Assembly (NCBI RefSeq): GCF_001423125.1
Contig: NZ_LMNW01000023.1
Coordinates: forward strand, 125,199 to 189,198
Source of the DNA: Duganella sp. Leaf126
GTDB lineage: Bacteria; Pseudomonadota; Gammaproteobacteria; Burkholderiales; Burkholderiaceae_D
Direction: 5' to 3'
DNA: 64,000 nucleotides
Made by a program: the position numbers and the translations under genes. This document shows, in pieces, positions 53,543 through 64,000 of the stretch. Position 1 is the first letter of the stretch. Each line of letters opens with the position of its first letter. The notes under the pieces are model-generated. The model was not told the DNA's origin. It worked only from the letters and a program-made list of their open reading frames with translations, and searched no databases.

Positions 53543-54664
53543 ATGACGCTCAAAGCCACTCCCCTCAACAACGCACACCGCGCAGCCGGCGCCCGCATGG
53601 TCGATTTCGGCGGCTGGGACATGCCGGTCAACTACGGTTCGCAGATCGAGGAACACCATGCCGTGCGCAGTGACGTCGGCATGTTCGACGTCGCGCACAT
53701 GTGCGTGGTCGACATCAAGGGCGACAACGCGCGCGCCTTCCTGCGCGGTCTGCTGGCCAACAACGTCGACAAGCTGCAGGTATCGGGCAAGGCGCTGTAC
53801 TCGTGCATGCTGAACCCGCAAGGCTTCGTTATCGACGACCTGATCGTCTATTTCATCAACGAAGGCTGGTTCCGCCTGGTGGTCAACGCCGGCACCGCCG
53901 AAAAGGACGTGGCCTGGATGCAGGCGCAGAACGACGCCACCGGCAGCGGCCTGACCATCACCGAGCGCCGCGATGGCGCCGACGCCATGGCGCTGATCGC
54001 GGTGCAGGGTCCGAACGCGCGCACCAAGGTGTGGCAGGCGATCCCGGAAGCGCAGGCAGCCACCGCCGAGATGAAGCCGTTCAACGTGGCGTTCGTGCAG
54101 AGCGCGCAGTTCGGCGAGGCGATGGTCGCCCGCACCGGCTACACCGGCGAAGACGGCTTCGAGATCGGCGTCGCTGCGACCGAGGCCGAAGCGTTGTGGA
54201 ACGCGCTGGTCGCCGCCGGCGTCAAGCCGGCCGGCCTGGGCGCGCGCGACACGCTGCGCCTCGAAGCGGGCATGAACCTGTACGGCCAGGACATGGACGA
54301 AACCGTCAACCCGCTCGACGCCGGCCTGGCCTGGACCATCGACCTGGTGTCGGAGCGCGACTTCATCGGCAAGGCCGCACTGCAGGCGATGGGCCAGAAC
54401 AGCCAGTTCGTGGGGCTGATCCTGCGCGAAAAAGGCGGCGTGCTGCGCGCCCACCAGAAAGTCATCGTGGCCGGCAGCGATGCGGTCGGCGAGATCACCA
54501 GCGGCACCTTCAGCCCGACCATGCAGCAGGCCATCGCGCTGGCGCGCGTGCCGAACGGCGTGCAAGTCGGCGACACCGTGCACGTCGAAATCCGCGACAA
54601 AAAGCTGGCCGCCTCGGTCGTCAAGCTGCCGTTCGTGCGCAACGGCAAGATCCTGGCCGTTTAA
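53543..54664 (+). CDS. gcvT: glycine cleavage system aminomethyltransferase (T protein)
   Basis: A 373-residue enzyme that transfers the methylene from the H protein to tetrahydrofolate, releasing ammonia. Matches: [55 protein letters not shown], and [25 protein letters not shown] at 53543 follows the riboswitch by 70 nt. The frame is open upstream through the aptamers but is not coding there. First gene of gcvTHP. Confidence 0.97.
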   Translation: MTLKATPLNNAHRAAGARMVDFGGWDMPVNYGSQIEEHHAVRSDVGMFDVAHMCVVDIKGDNARAFLRGLLANNVDKLQVSGKALYSCMLNPQGFVIDDLIVYFINEGWFRLVVNAGTAEKDVAWMQAQNDATGSGLTITERRDGADAMALIAVQGPNARTKVWQAIPEAQAATAEMKPFNVAFVQSAQFGEAMVARTGYTGEDGFEIGVAATEAEALWNALVAAGVKPAGLGARDTLRLEAGMNLYGQDMDETVNPLDAGLAWTIDLVSERDFIGKAALQAMGQNSQFVGLILREKGGVLRAHQKVIVAGSDAVGEITSGTFSPTMQQAIALARVPNGVQVGDTVHVEIRDKKLAASVVKLPFVRNGKILAV

Positions 54665-54723
54665 TTTTCAAGTACCACGAGTACCGTTTTCAGCAGCCCT
54701 CACCCTACCCACTGGAGCTTTAC

Positions 54724-55104
54724 ATGAACATTCCTGCCGACCTGAAGTACACCGAATCCCACGAATGGGTACGCACTGAAGCCGACGGCACCGTCACCGT
54801 CGGCATCACCGAGTTCGCGCAGGATGCGCTGGGCGACATCGTCTTCGTCGAACTGCCGAAAGTGGGCACGACCTACGGCGCCGGCGAGGACGCCGCCGTG
54901 GTGGAATCGGTCAAGGCGGCCAGCGACATCTATGCGCCGGTGGCCGGCGAAGTGGTGGCAGTCAACGACGACGTGGTCAACGCGCCGGAATCGATCAACA
55001 GCGACGCCTACGCCAGCTGGCTGTTCAAGATCAAGCCGAGCGACGCTGCTGCCGTCGACGGCCTGCTCGACGCCGCTGCCTACGGCAGCGCGACCGCTTC
55101 CTGA
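54724..55104 (+). CDS. gcvH: glycine cleavage system H protein
   Basis: A 126-residue lipoyl carrier. The lipoylated Lys is K64 in [17 protein letters not shown]; the opening is [17 protein letters not shown] ribosome-binding site precedes the ATG by 8 bases. It lies 59 bp after gcvT. Confidence 0.97.
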   Translation: MNIPADLKYTESHEWVRTEADGTVTVGITEFAQDALGDIVFVELPKVGTTYGAGEDAAVVESVKAASDIYAPVAGEVVAVNDDVVNAPESINSDAYASWLFKIKPSDAAAVDGLLDAAAYGSATAS

Positions 55105-55197
55105 TTCATCAGGCGCGTTAGCCACGCGTTCCGCTGCGGCGGACCGCCGCGCTCGCGGGAACCCAGTTGTTGCCGCTCCGCCGCAATGCCGGCTACC

Positions 55198-55225
55198 TTG
55201 GATCCCCGCCTGCGCGGGGATGACG
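55198..55225 (-). repeat. family B REP-like repeat, one unit
   Basis: One 28-bp unit in the 171-bp gap between gcvH and gcvP, in minus orientation (CCCGCCTGCGCGGGG core flanked by TTGGAT and ATGACG). It matches units at 10056-10152 and 58227-58313. Confidence 0.8.
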
Positions 55226-55275
55226 GATTTTCCGTTCCGTGTTCTTCAGTCACCCTTAAAGCTCCCCGACCTCAT

Positions 55276-58170
<2,895 letters not shown>

Positions 58171-58179
58171 GCCACACCT

Positions 58180-58378
58180 ACTTCGGGGTCAAATCCTGTT
58201 GCTGTTTAAGTTAGGGTCTACATAGCCGTCGTACCCGCGTAGGCGGGTACCCAAGTTTTGCGAGATACATCGGTATGTCAGCCAATTGGGTCCCCGCCTG
58301 CGCGGGGACGACGTTTTTACGCTAACGAAATTAACACTTTTCGCTTAACTTGGCGGCATGAGGAACTGCCCCCGAAGT
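58180..58378. repeat. nested inverted repeat with two family B units, after gcvP
   Basis: The outer arms ACTTCGGGG (58180-58188) and CCCCGAAGT (58370-58378) and the inner arms AAGTTA (58208-58213) and TAACTT (58346-58351) share nearly the same centre. Inside are two family B units in opposite orientation (58227-58254 plus, 58286-58313 minus). It fills the gap between the convergent gcvP and sugar dehydrogenase genes and could fold as one large hairpin. Confidence 0.7.
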
Positions 58379-58383
58379 TTTTG

Positions 58384-59520
58384 TTACAGCGGGATACTGA
58401 TAATGCGGTCGTCACCGGTGCGTGGCGTGCCGCGGCCGTCGGTGTTGTTGGTCATGATCCACAGCTTGCCGTCAGGTGTGATGACGGCGTCGCGCAGGCG
58501 GCCGTAGTCGCCGGTGTAGCGTTCGGTGGCGGTCGATGGGGCCGCCAGCGGGATCTGGCGCAGCCGTTCGCCGCGCAGGTTGGCGATGTAGATCGCACTG
58601 CCCTGTATCGCCATGCCGCTGGGGCTGGCTGTCGAGGTGGGCCATTGCTGCAGCGGGTTGGTGTAGCGACTATCGGTGCCGGTGCCCTCCACCACTGGCC
58701 AGCCATAATTGGCGCCGGGCGTGATGCGGTTCAATTCGTCCCAGGTGTTCTGGCCGAATTCGGACGCGTACATGGTGCCATCGGCAGCCCAGGCCATGCC
58801 TTGCGGGTTGCGGTGGCCGAGCGTGTAAATATACGAGCCGGGGAACGGATTATCGCGCGGCACGGCACCGTCCGGTGTCATGCGCAGGATCTTGCCGCCC
58901 AGGGAAGCCAGGTCCTGCGCCCGCGCGGTGTTGGCGGCATCGCCGGCCGTGGCGTACAGCATGCCGTCGGGGCCGAAGGCGATGCGGCCGCCGTTATGGG
59001 TGCTGGCCGCCGGTATGCCGCCCAGTATCGTCTGCACCGCGCCCAGGCGCAGATTGGTACCGTCGCCTGTCAGCGGATAGCGCACGATGCGGTTCTCGGT
59101 GCCGGCCGTGAAATACACATAGAGGTAATCGTCACGCACGGCAATGCCGAGCAGTCCGCCCTCGCCCGTGCCATTGACACCGGCGATCACTGCCACCTCG
59201 CTGAGGGTGCCGTCGCTGCCCACGGCGACGATGCGGTCGGTATCGCGCTCGCTGACCAGCGGCACGCCCTTGTAAAATGCGATCGACCACGGCGCGCGCA
59301 AACCGCTGGCCACGATCGTGGGCGTGGCTGGAGCAGTCGGCGTACCGGGATTGGCAGGCGGGTTGACCACCACTACGGTGCCATCGCTGCCGCCGCAGGC
59401 GGCCAGGACCAGGGCTGTGGTCATCACGCAGCCGTACCTGGCCAGGCGGACTGCGGTGATGGTGTGGCGGGTACAGGTATCGCGGGTAAAGGTGTGGCGG
59501 GTGAAGGCAAGGCGGATCAT
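58384..59520 (-). CDS. PQQ-type glucose/sorbosone dehydrogenase-like lipoprotein
   Basis: A 378-residue protein with a beta-propeller of the glucose/sorbosone dehydrogenase family: GLRAPWSIAF, EGGLLGIAVRDDYLYVYFT, STHNGGRIAFGPDGMLYA, GHRNPQGMAW, YASEFGQNTWDELNRI and NYGWPVVEG. A lipobox (LVLAACGG) suggests outer-membrane or periplasmic attachment. ATG at 59520 has AGGAG before it, but gives a long N-region with the repeat FTRHTFTRDTCTRHT, encoded by imperfect 15-bp units. The true substrate is unknown. Confidence 0.85.
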   Translation of the reverse strand: MIRLAFTRHTFTRDTCTRHTITAVRLARYGCVMTTALVLAACGGSDGTVVVVNPPANPGTPTAPATPTIVASGLRAPWSIAFYKGVPLVSERDTDRIVAVGSDGTLSEVAVIAGVNGTGEGGLLGIAVRDDYLYVYFTAGTENRIVRYPLTGDGTNLRLGAVQTILGGIPAASTHNGGRIAFGPDGMLYATAGDAANTARAQDLASLGGKILRMTPDGAVPRDNPFPGSYIYTLGHRNPQGMAWAADGTMYASEFGQNTWDELNRITPGANYGWPVVEGTGTDSRYTNPLQQWPTSTASPSGMAIQGSAIYIANLRGERLRQIPLAAPSTATERYTGDYGRLRDAVITPDGKLWIMTNNTDGRGTPRTGDDRIISIPL

Positions 59521-59781
59521 GGCGGTCTCCTGGATTCCTGGTAAAGGTGCAGGGCGTACCATGTCAAGCTACAGGTTTTCGCCGCAGGCAGGCGCACCGC
59601 TAGCGGTCGCTCGCGCGGTGTCTTGCACGTGGCGCCTTGCCTGGCTGGCCAGTCAGCGCAGCAGGCAAGCGGGACGCGCCTGGCGCCGTGCGGCGGGTAA
59701 GATGGCGCTGCCGTGCAGCGATCGCCATGCAAGTTTTGTCCCGGCCTGCACCGCCAAGAACATCAGACAGGAGCGCAGTTC

Positions 59782-60111
59782 ATGAAAGCAAAAACCAAGG
59801 CCGTCCTCATTTCCGCGCTGCTGTTTCCCGGGCTGGGCCATTTCGTGCTCAGGCGCGCCATGCGCGGCTGCCTGTTCATCGTGCCCACGCTGCTGGCGAT
59901 CGGCGTGCTGTTGCGCACCACGCTGAACCTGGCCGACCAGCTGGTGGCGGAGATCCAGAGCGGCGCCCTGCCGCTCGATGTGCCGCTGATCATGGAACGC
60001 ATCAGCGCGGCCGGCGGCGACGACACCAGCACCAATGCGGCCTCGCTCGTGATCGTCATCTGCTGGGTCGGGGCGATCGTCGATGCGTGGTGGCTCGAGC
60101 GGAACAAGTAA
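59782..60111 (+). CDS. small membrane protein of unknown function
   Basis: A 109-residue protein with two or three helices (AVLISALLFPGLGHFVL; GCLFIVPTLLAIGVLL; LVIVICWVGAIVDAWWLE). The opening LFPGLGHFVLRRAMRGC resembles TM2-like small membrane proteins. ATG at 59782 is preceded by AGGAG. A family A repeat begins 2 bp after its stop. Confidence 0.65.
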   Translation: MKAKTKAVLISALLFPGLGHFVLRRAMRGCLFIVPTLLAIGVLLRTTLNLADQLVAEIQSGALPLDVPLIMERISAAGGDDTSTNAASLVIVICWVGAIVDAWWLERNK

Positions 60112-60113
60112 GA

Positions 60114-60230
60114 GACTTCGAAAACCGTAGCGAACGACCCGCTACCATCTTGCGTAGCGCAAGCGTACGCAGGTACGCTGAGCAAACGAGCGGCGATAGC
60201 GGGTGGCGTAGCAGCTGTTTGGAGGCCCCG
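60114..60230. repeat. family A repeat, full copy
   Basis: A 117-bp element between two convergent small membrane-protein genes. It aligns from end to end with the reverse complement of 63624-63742. A conserved internal hairpin is CTTGCG-TAG-CGCAAG; the ends are imperfect inverted repeats of each other. Confidence 0.85.
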
Positions 60231-60234
60231 GTAG

Positions 60235-60486
60235 TCAGCCGGTTTTGCCGTCGTGATCGTCGTTCTTGAAAGCCCCGCGCACATTGGTCACCACCAGGCA
60301 CAGTTGCAACGCGATCAGCGCCCAGGCCTGGTCGTGCCAGCCCCAGGCCACCCACAGCGCATTGCTGGCCAGGAAGCACCAGAAGCCGAGCTTGCGGCGC
60401 CGGTGGTGTTCCGAACCCACCAGCCAGGCGGCCAGCAGGGTGACGGCCATCGCAGGCCATTGCAGTAAATTGATCAAATCGTCCAT
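60235..60486 (-). CDS. small membrane protein of unknown function
   Basis: An 83-residue protein with two or three helices (LLQWPAMAVTLLAAWLVG; LGFWCFLASNALWVAWGW; ALIALQLCLVVTNVRGA) and a charged C-terminus (KNDDHDGKTG). ATG at 60486. It is divergent from the DUF421 gene, with its stop next to the family A repeat. No family recognised. Confidence 0.65.
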   Translation of the reverse strand: MDDLINLLQWPAMAVTLLAAWLVGSEHHRRRKLGFWCFLASNALWVAWGWHDQAWALIALQLCLVVTNVRGAFKNDDHDGKTG

Positions 60487-60535
60487 CAGGGCAGCGTAAC
60501 GTCGCGCCGACCTGCGCAATGTTAGCGAACCCACC

Positions 60536-60563
60536 TTCAGCGCGACACAGTGATGCCTATAAT
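60536..60563 (+). promoter_or_regulatory. candidate promoter for the DUF421-xth-nnrD block
   Basis: A perfect TATAAT (60558-60563) with TTCAGC (60536-60541) 16 bp upstream, about 24 bp before the DUF421 start, so the leader would be short. Confidence 0.4.
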
Positions 60564-60586
60564 GCATCCGATTGCGAGGAGATCCC

Positions 60587-61060
60587 ATGTTCGACCTGGA
60601 CTTGCCCTGGTGGGAGCTGGTGCTGCGAGCCGGCCTCATCTACATCGCCCTGCTGGTCATGATGCGCTTCACCGGCAAGCGCACGGTGGGTCAGTTCACG
60701 CCGTTCGATCTGCTGGTCGTGATGCTGCTGTCGGAAGCGGTGTCGAATTCGCTGTCGGCGGGCGAGGACTCGGTGGCCGGCGCGCTGATCTCGGCCGGCA
60801 CCCTGATCGTGCTGAACATGGCGATTGCAATCGGCACGTCGCGCAGCGAGAAGATCGCGCGCCTGGTCGACGGCGAACCGGTGCTGCTGGGTCGCGACGG
60901 CACCATCTTTAAGGACGCCATGAAGCGCGAGCACGTGGCAAAGGGAGACGTGGACCAGGCATTGCGCGAAGCCGATTGTCCGCTTGATAAAATGAAGTAC
61001 GTTTTCCTCGAAGCGAACGGCCAGATCACCGTGCTCCAGGAACAGTCATCATCCACATAA
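60587..61060 (+). CDS. DUF421 (YetF-type) membrane protein
   Basis: A 157-residue protein with three N-terminal helices (WWELVLRAGLIYIALLVMM; FTPFDLLVVMLLSEAVSNSL; LISAGTLIVLNMAIAIG) and a C-terminal soluble domain (about 90-157), as in the DUF421/YetF family. The family's role is unclear. ATG at 60587 has GAGGAG upstream. It is 8 bp before xth. Confidence 0.85.
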   Translation: MFDLDLPWWELVLRAGLIYIALLVMMRFTGKRTVGQFTPFDLLVVMLLSEAVSNSLSAGEDSVAGALISAGTLIVLNMAIAIGTSRSEKIARLVDGEPVLLGRDGTIFKDAMKREHVAKGDVDQALREADCPLDKMKYVFLEANGQITVLQEQSSST

Positions 61061-61068
61061 GGAATTCC

Positions 61069-61854
61069 ATGCGCATTGCCTCCTTCAATATCAACGGCAT
61101 CGGCGCCCGCCTGCCAGCCCTGCTGCAATGGCTGCAAGACACCCAGCCCGATGTCGTGTGCCTGCAGGAGCTCAAGGCGCCGCAGGAAAAATTTCCCGAA
61201 GCGGCGATCCAGGAGATCGGCTACGAAGCGATTTGGCATGGCCAGAAAAGCTGGAATGGCGTCGCCATCCTGGCGCGCGGCGTGAAACCGATCGAAGTCG
61301 GGCGCGGCCTGCCGGGCGACCCTGAAGACGAGCAGAGCCGCTACATCGAGGCAGTCGTCAACGGTGTACTGATCTGTGGGCTGTATCTGCCGAATGGCAA
61401 TCCGGCTCCCGGCCCCAAGTTCGACTACAAGCTCAAGTGGTTCGAGCGCCTGATCAGCCACGCGGCCGGCCTGATGGAGGCAGGCACGCCGACCGTGATC
61501 GCCGGCGATTTCAACGTCATGCCCACCGACCTCGACGTCTACAAGCCCGAGCGCTGGGTCGACGACGCCCTGTTCCGCCCCGAAACGCGCGAGGCCTTTC
61601 ACCGGCTGCTGGCGCAGGGCTGGACCGACGCCCTGCGCACCATGCACCCGGGCGAAAAGATCTACACGTTCTGGGATTACTTCCGCAACGCCTATGGCCG
61701 CGACGCCGGCATCCGCATCGACCATTTGCTGCTCAGCCCCGACCTGGCGCCGCGCCTGAAACAGGCCGAAGTGGACCGTGACGTGCGCGGCCGCGACAAG
61801 CCCAGCGACCACGCGCCGGTATGGATAGAACTCGACCTGGACGGAGACCATTGA
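61069..61854 (+). CDS. xth: exodeoxyribonuclease III
   Basis: A 261-residue AP endonuclease/3'-5' exonuclease of the ExoIII family. Motifs are ASFNINGIGARL, VVCLQELKAP with the metal-binding Glu, YLPNGNP, IAGDFNVMPTD, GIRIDHLLLSP and the catalytic His in PSDHAPVWIEL. Length is normal (E. coli 268). TGATG overlap with the next gene. Confidence 0.95.
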   Translation: MRIASFNINGIGARLPALLQWLQDTQPDVVCLQELKAPQEKFPEAAIQEIGYEAIWHGQKSWNGVAILARGVKPIEVGRGLPGDPEDEQSRYIEAVVNGVLICGLYLPNGNPAPGPKFDYKLKWFERLISHAAGLMEAGTPTVIAGDFNVMPTDLDVYKPERWVDDALFRPETREAFHRLLAQGWTDALRTMHPGEKIYTFWDYFRNAYGRDAGIRIDHLLLSPDLAPRLKQAEVDRDVRGRDKPSDHAPVWIELDLDGDH

Positions 61855-62675
61855 TGGGCATACTGACTGACCAGCCGGACGACGACGTCGCCGACATCTT
61901 TACCGAGACACCGTCGCAGAAATGGCCGCAGACCATCTGGCTGGTGCGCCACGGCCAGAGCGCCGGCAATGTCGCGCGCGACGCAGCCGAAGCGGCGCAG
62001 CAGTTCCTGATCGATATCGCCGACCGCGACATGGACGTGCCGCTGTCGCCGCTGGGCGAATGCCAGGCCAGCGCAATGGCCGACTGGCTGCTGGCCCTGC
62101 CGGCCGACCAGCAACCGACCGTGGTGCTGTATTCGCCCTACGTGCGGGCACGGGCCACTGCCAGGGCCGTCATCGACCGCATCGGCCGCGACGCCCTGGT
62201 GGCAGCCGTGATGGACGAACGCCTGCGCGAAAAGGAATTTGGCATCCTCGACCGCCTGACGCCGCTGGGCATTCACGACAAGTACCCGGAACTGGCCGAA
62301 CAGCGCCAGCACGTCGGCAAATTCTATTTCCGTCCGCCCGGCGGCGAGAGCTGGTGCGACGTGATCCTGCGCCTGCGCAGCGCGCTCGACACCATCGTGC
62401 GCGAGTACCGCGGCGAGCGCGTGCTGATCGTCGGCCACCAGGTGATCGTCAACTGCCTGCGCTATCTGCTGGAACGGATGGACGAGGAGACCATCCTGGC
62501 CATCGACCGCGAGGCCGACGTACCGAATTGCGGCATCACCGAGTACCGCTTCGATCCCGCGCTGGGCAAGCGCGGCAAGCTGGCGCTGGTGCAGGCCAAT
62601 TTCGTCGCACCGCTGGAGACCACCGGCACGCCCGTCACCGACCAGCCGGACATGCCGGCGGCGCCGAAGTCATGA
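61854..62675 (+). CDS. histidine phosphatase family protein
   Basis: A 273-residue protein of the phosphoglycerate mutase-like superfamily. The phospho-His motif is LVRHGQSAGN; further parts are LSPLGECQASAMADWL, a YSPYVRARATARAV loop and VGHQVIVNCLRYLLE with the second catalytic His. The substrate is unknown. It begins in the xth stop and ends in the nnrD start (ATGA), so the three are translationally coupled. Confidence 0.88.
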   Translation: MGILTDQPDDDVADIFTETPSQKWPQTIWLVRHGQSAGNVARDAAEAAQQFLIDIADRDMDVPLSPLGECQASAMADWLLALPADQQPTVVLYSPYVRARATARAVIDRIGRDALVAAVMDERLREKEFGILDRLTPLGIHDKYPELAEQRQHVGKFYFRPPGGESWCDVILRLRSALDTIVREYRGERVLIVGHQVIVNCLRYLLERMDEETILAIDREADVPNCGITEYRFDPALGKRGKLALVQANFVAPLETTGTPVTDQPDMPAAPKS

Positions 62676-63607
62676 ACGCCGCCACCTCGTCAGGCGGCGC
62701 TGCCGGCGCACTGCGCGACGTCACGGCCGCCATGCTGCGCGACTGGCCACTGCCCATGCCGGGCGCGCACGCCGACAAGGAAGTGCGCGGCCATGTGCTG
62801 ATCGTGGCCGGTTCGCCCGAAATGCCGGGCGCCGTGCTGCTGGCCGCCACCGCCGCCCTGCGCGCGGGCGCCGGCAAGCTGACCATTGCCACCGCCGCCA
62901 GCGTGTCGGCCGCGCTGGGCGTCGCGCTGCCGGAGGCGCGCGTGATCGGACTCGCGGAAACGCCGGACGGCGGGCTGCTGGCCGGACCGGCTGCCGACGG
63001 CGCCGCGATCGTGCCGTCGCTGCAGCAGGCCTGCGAACGCGCTTGCGCCATCCTGATCGGGCCCGGCATGCAGGACCAAGCGGCGTGCACCGCGCTGGTG
63101 ACGGCGCTGCTGCCGTGCTGCGGCACGACGCCGGTGATCCTGGACGCCGGCGCCATGTGCGTGGCCGGCGGCGACGACGGCATGCGCTTTGCCACGCCGG
63201 TGCTGCTCACACCGCACGCGGGCGAACTGGCAGGGCTCAGCGGCGCCGACAAGCAGGCGATTGCGGATGACCCGCATGCAGCGGCGCACGCGGCCACGCA
63301 GCGCCTCAACGCAGTGGTCGCGCTCAAGGGCGCCACCACCGTCATCACGGCGCCGACCGGTGAAACCTGGTCGCACACGGGCGGCAATACGGGACTGGCG
63401 ATATCGGGATCGGGCGACGTGCTGGCCGGACTGATCGCCGGTCTGGCCGCGCGCGGCGCCGCGCTGGAGCAGGCCGCCGCCTGGGGCGTGGCCCTGCACG
63501 CACTGGCCGGCGAACAGCTGTCGCTGCGCCACGGCCCGCACGGCTACCTGGCGCGCGAGATCAGCGCCGAGGTGCCGGCGCTGCTGCGGGCGCTGTCGGC
63601 GCATTGA
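62672..63607 (+). CDS. nnrD: ADP/ATP-dependent NAD(P)H-hydrate dehydratase (NnrD domain)
   Basis: A 311-residue ribokinase-like enzyme that repairs hydrated NADH and NADPH. Motifs: VRGHVLIVAGSPEMPGAVLL, RAGAGKLTIAT, LTPHAGELAGL, VALKGATTVI and GNTGLAISGSGDVLAGLIAG. It is a free dehydratase, without the fused NnrE epimerase domain. Confidence 0.92.
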   Translation: MNAATSSGGAAGALRDVTAAMLRDWPLPMPGAHADKEVRGHVLIVAGSPEMPGAVLLAATAALRAGAGKLTIATAASVSAALGVALPEARVIGLAETPDGGLLAGPAADGAAIVPSLQQACERACAILIGPGMQDQAACTALVTALLPCCGTTPVILDAGAMCVAGGDDGMRFATPVLLTPHAGELAGLSGADKQAIADDPHAAAHAATQRLNAVVALKGATTVITAPTGETWSHTGGNTGLAISGSGDVLAGLIAGLAARGAALEQAAAWGVALHALAGEQLSLRHGPHGYLAREISAEVPALLRALSAH

Positions 63608-63623
63608 TCAGAAGGTCGATTAA

Positions 63624-63742
63624 GGGAACCTCGTAAAAGCTGGTGCGCGACCCGCTATCGCCTTTCCGTTGCTCAGCATATTTCCGTACGCTTGCGCTAC
63701 GCAAGACGATACGGGCCGCTCGCCACGGTTTTTCGAAGTCCC
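63624..63742. repeat. family A repeat, full copy, inverted relative to 60114
   Basis: A 119-bp element between the convergent nnrD and prfC genes, in opposite orientation to the copy at 60114-60230. Ends: GGGAACCTCGTAAAAGC at the left; the reverse complement of the right end is GGGACTTCGAAAAACCG. An internal hairpin is CTTGCG-CTA-CGCAAG. Confidence 0.85.
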
Positions 63743-63774
63743 TTTGAGCAGCGATCTGGCCTGCAGCGAGTTTG

Positions 63775-64000
63775 TTACACCAGCTTCGCCGAGTGCTCGC
63801 GCGTGGCATGGAACTGCAGCTTGGGCCAGCGCTCCTGGGTCAGGCGCAGGTTGACGCCCGACGTGGCCAGGTAGGCCAGGTTGCCGGCGGCGTCGTAGGC
63901 GACGTTGTGGCCCAGTGCATCCTCGAAGTCGGCCAGCGCCTTCTTGTCGTCGCTCGACACCCAGCGCGCGCTGCTGATGCTGGTGCCTTCGAAGACGGCA
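63775..64000 (-). CDS. prfC: peptide chain release factor 3, C-terminus (5' part outside window)
   Basis: The last 74 codons and the stop are in the window. The sequence (SSARWVSSDDKKALADFED, NLAYLATSGVNLRLTQERWP, LQFHATREH) matches the C-terminus of RF3, the GTPase that removes RF1/RF2 from ribosomes after termination. The N-terminal GTPase domain is beyond the right edge. Confidence 0.9.
   Translation of the reverse strand, partial: AVFEGTSISSARWVSSDDKKALADFEDALGHNVAYDAAGNLAYLATSGVNLRLTQERWPKLQFHATREHSAKLV

Noticed and set aside
59637..60269. Small apparent proteins made of family A repeat sequence (also 63561-63809)
   Set aside because: Both contain the same Arg/Ser-rich peptide translated from the repeat itself and lack independent coding features.

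Overview
The window is a high-GC (roughly 65% by eye), densely coded stretch of a betaproteobacterial chromosome. Protein content and gene order point to the family Oxalobacteraceae (Massilia / Duganella / Janthinobacterium group): the rpsB-tsf-pyrH-frr-uppS-cdsA-dxr-rseP-bamA-ompH-lpxD-fabZ-lpxA-lpxB-rnhB block, a ppsA/ppsR pair, smc-zipA-ligA, a PEP-CTERM protein and a riboswitch-controlled gcvTHP operon. The genus call is inference. I see no rRNA, tRNA, CRISPR array, prophage or insertion sequence. Most genes are core genome.

Layout. 1-3.7 kb (minus): 3'-truncated DUF3300 lipoprotein, DUF4259 protein, SPFH/NfeD membrane pair. 3.8-7.3 kb: PEP synthase, divergent from its regulatory kinase/phosphorylase. 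7.3-8.5 kb: receiver-EAL protein with a degenerate EAL site. 8.6-24.3 kb (minus): the envelope and translation superblock, transcribed right to left as rpsB-tsf, pyrH-frr, then uppS to lpxB, rnhB and a TrmH-family methyltransferase; it makes undecaprenyl diphosphate, CDP-diacylglycerol, isoprenoid precursor, lipid A and the outer-membrane assembly machinery. 24.7-30.8 kb (plus): an MHFG-like PEP-CTERM protein, map, glnD, a pseudouridine synthase and a PilZ/YcgR-like protein. 30.9-34.7 kb (minus): proVWX osmoprotectant transporter with a strong promoter and a leader of about 310 nt. 34.8-36.6 kb: JmjC/cupin-like protein and a solute-binding-protein gene broken by an in-frame stop. 36.6-41.9 kb: a terminal-oxidase cluster (CuA/cytochrome c subunit II, fused subunit I-III, two further c-type cytochromes). 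42-44.5 kb: topoisomerase IB, an unrecognised Cys-containing protein, peptide deformylase. 44.5-51.7 kb (minus): smc-zipA-ligA. 51.8-53.1 kb: a PAP2-like membrane protein and a stand-alone ClpP-like protease. 53.2-58.2 kb (plus): promoter, tandem glycine riboswitch and gcvTHP. 58.4-64 kb: PQQ-type sugar dehydrogenase lipoprotein, small membrane proteins, xth, a histidine phosphatase, nnrD and the C-terminus of prfC.

The most notable non-genic structure is two families of dispersed intergenic palindromic repeats. Family A is an element of about 118 bp with imperfect inverted ends: two full copies in opposite orientation bracket a 3.4-kb block, and a third copy is internally deleted. Family B is a 28-bp REP-like unit built on CCCGCGCAGGCGGG, with six units at three loci. 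Other points worth a second look are an apparent helix-hairpin-helix duplication inside LigA, the degenerate EAL protein, the nonsense-interrupted binding protein, and paralogous haem domains on both sides of the divergent oxidase promoter. I did not find convincing evidence of a wholly new multi-gene system.
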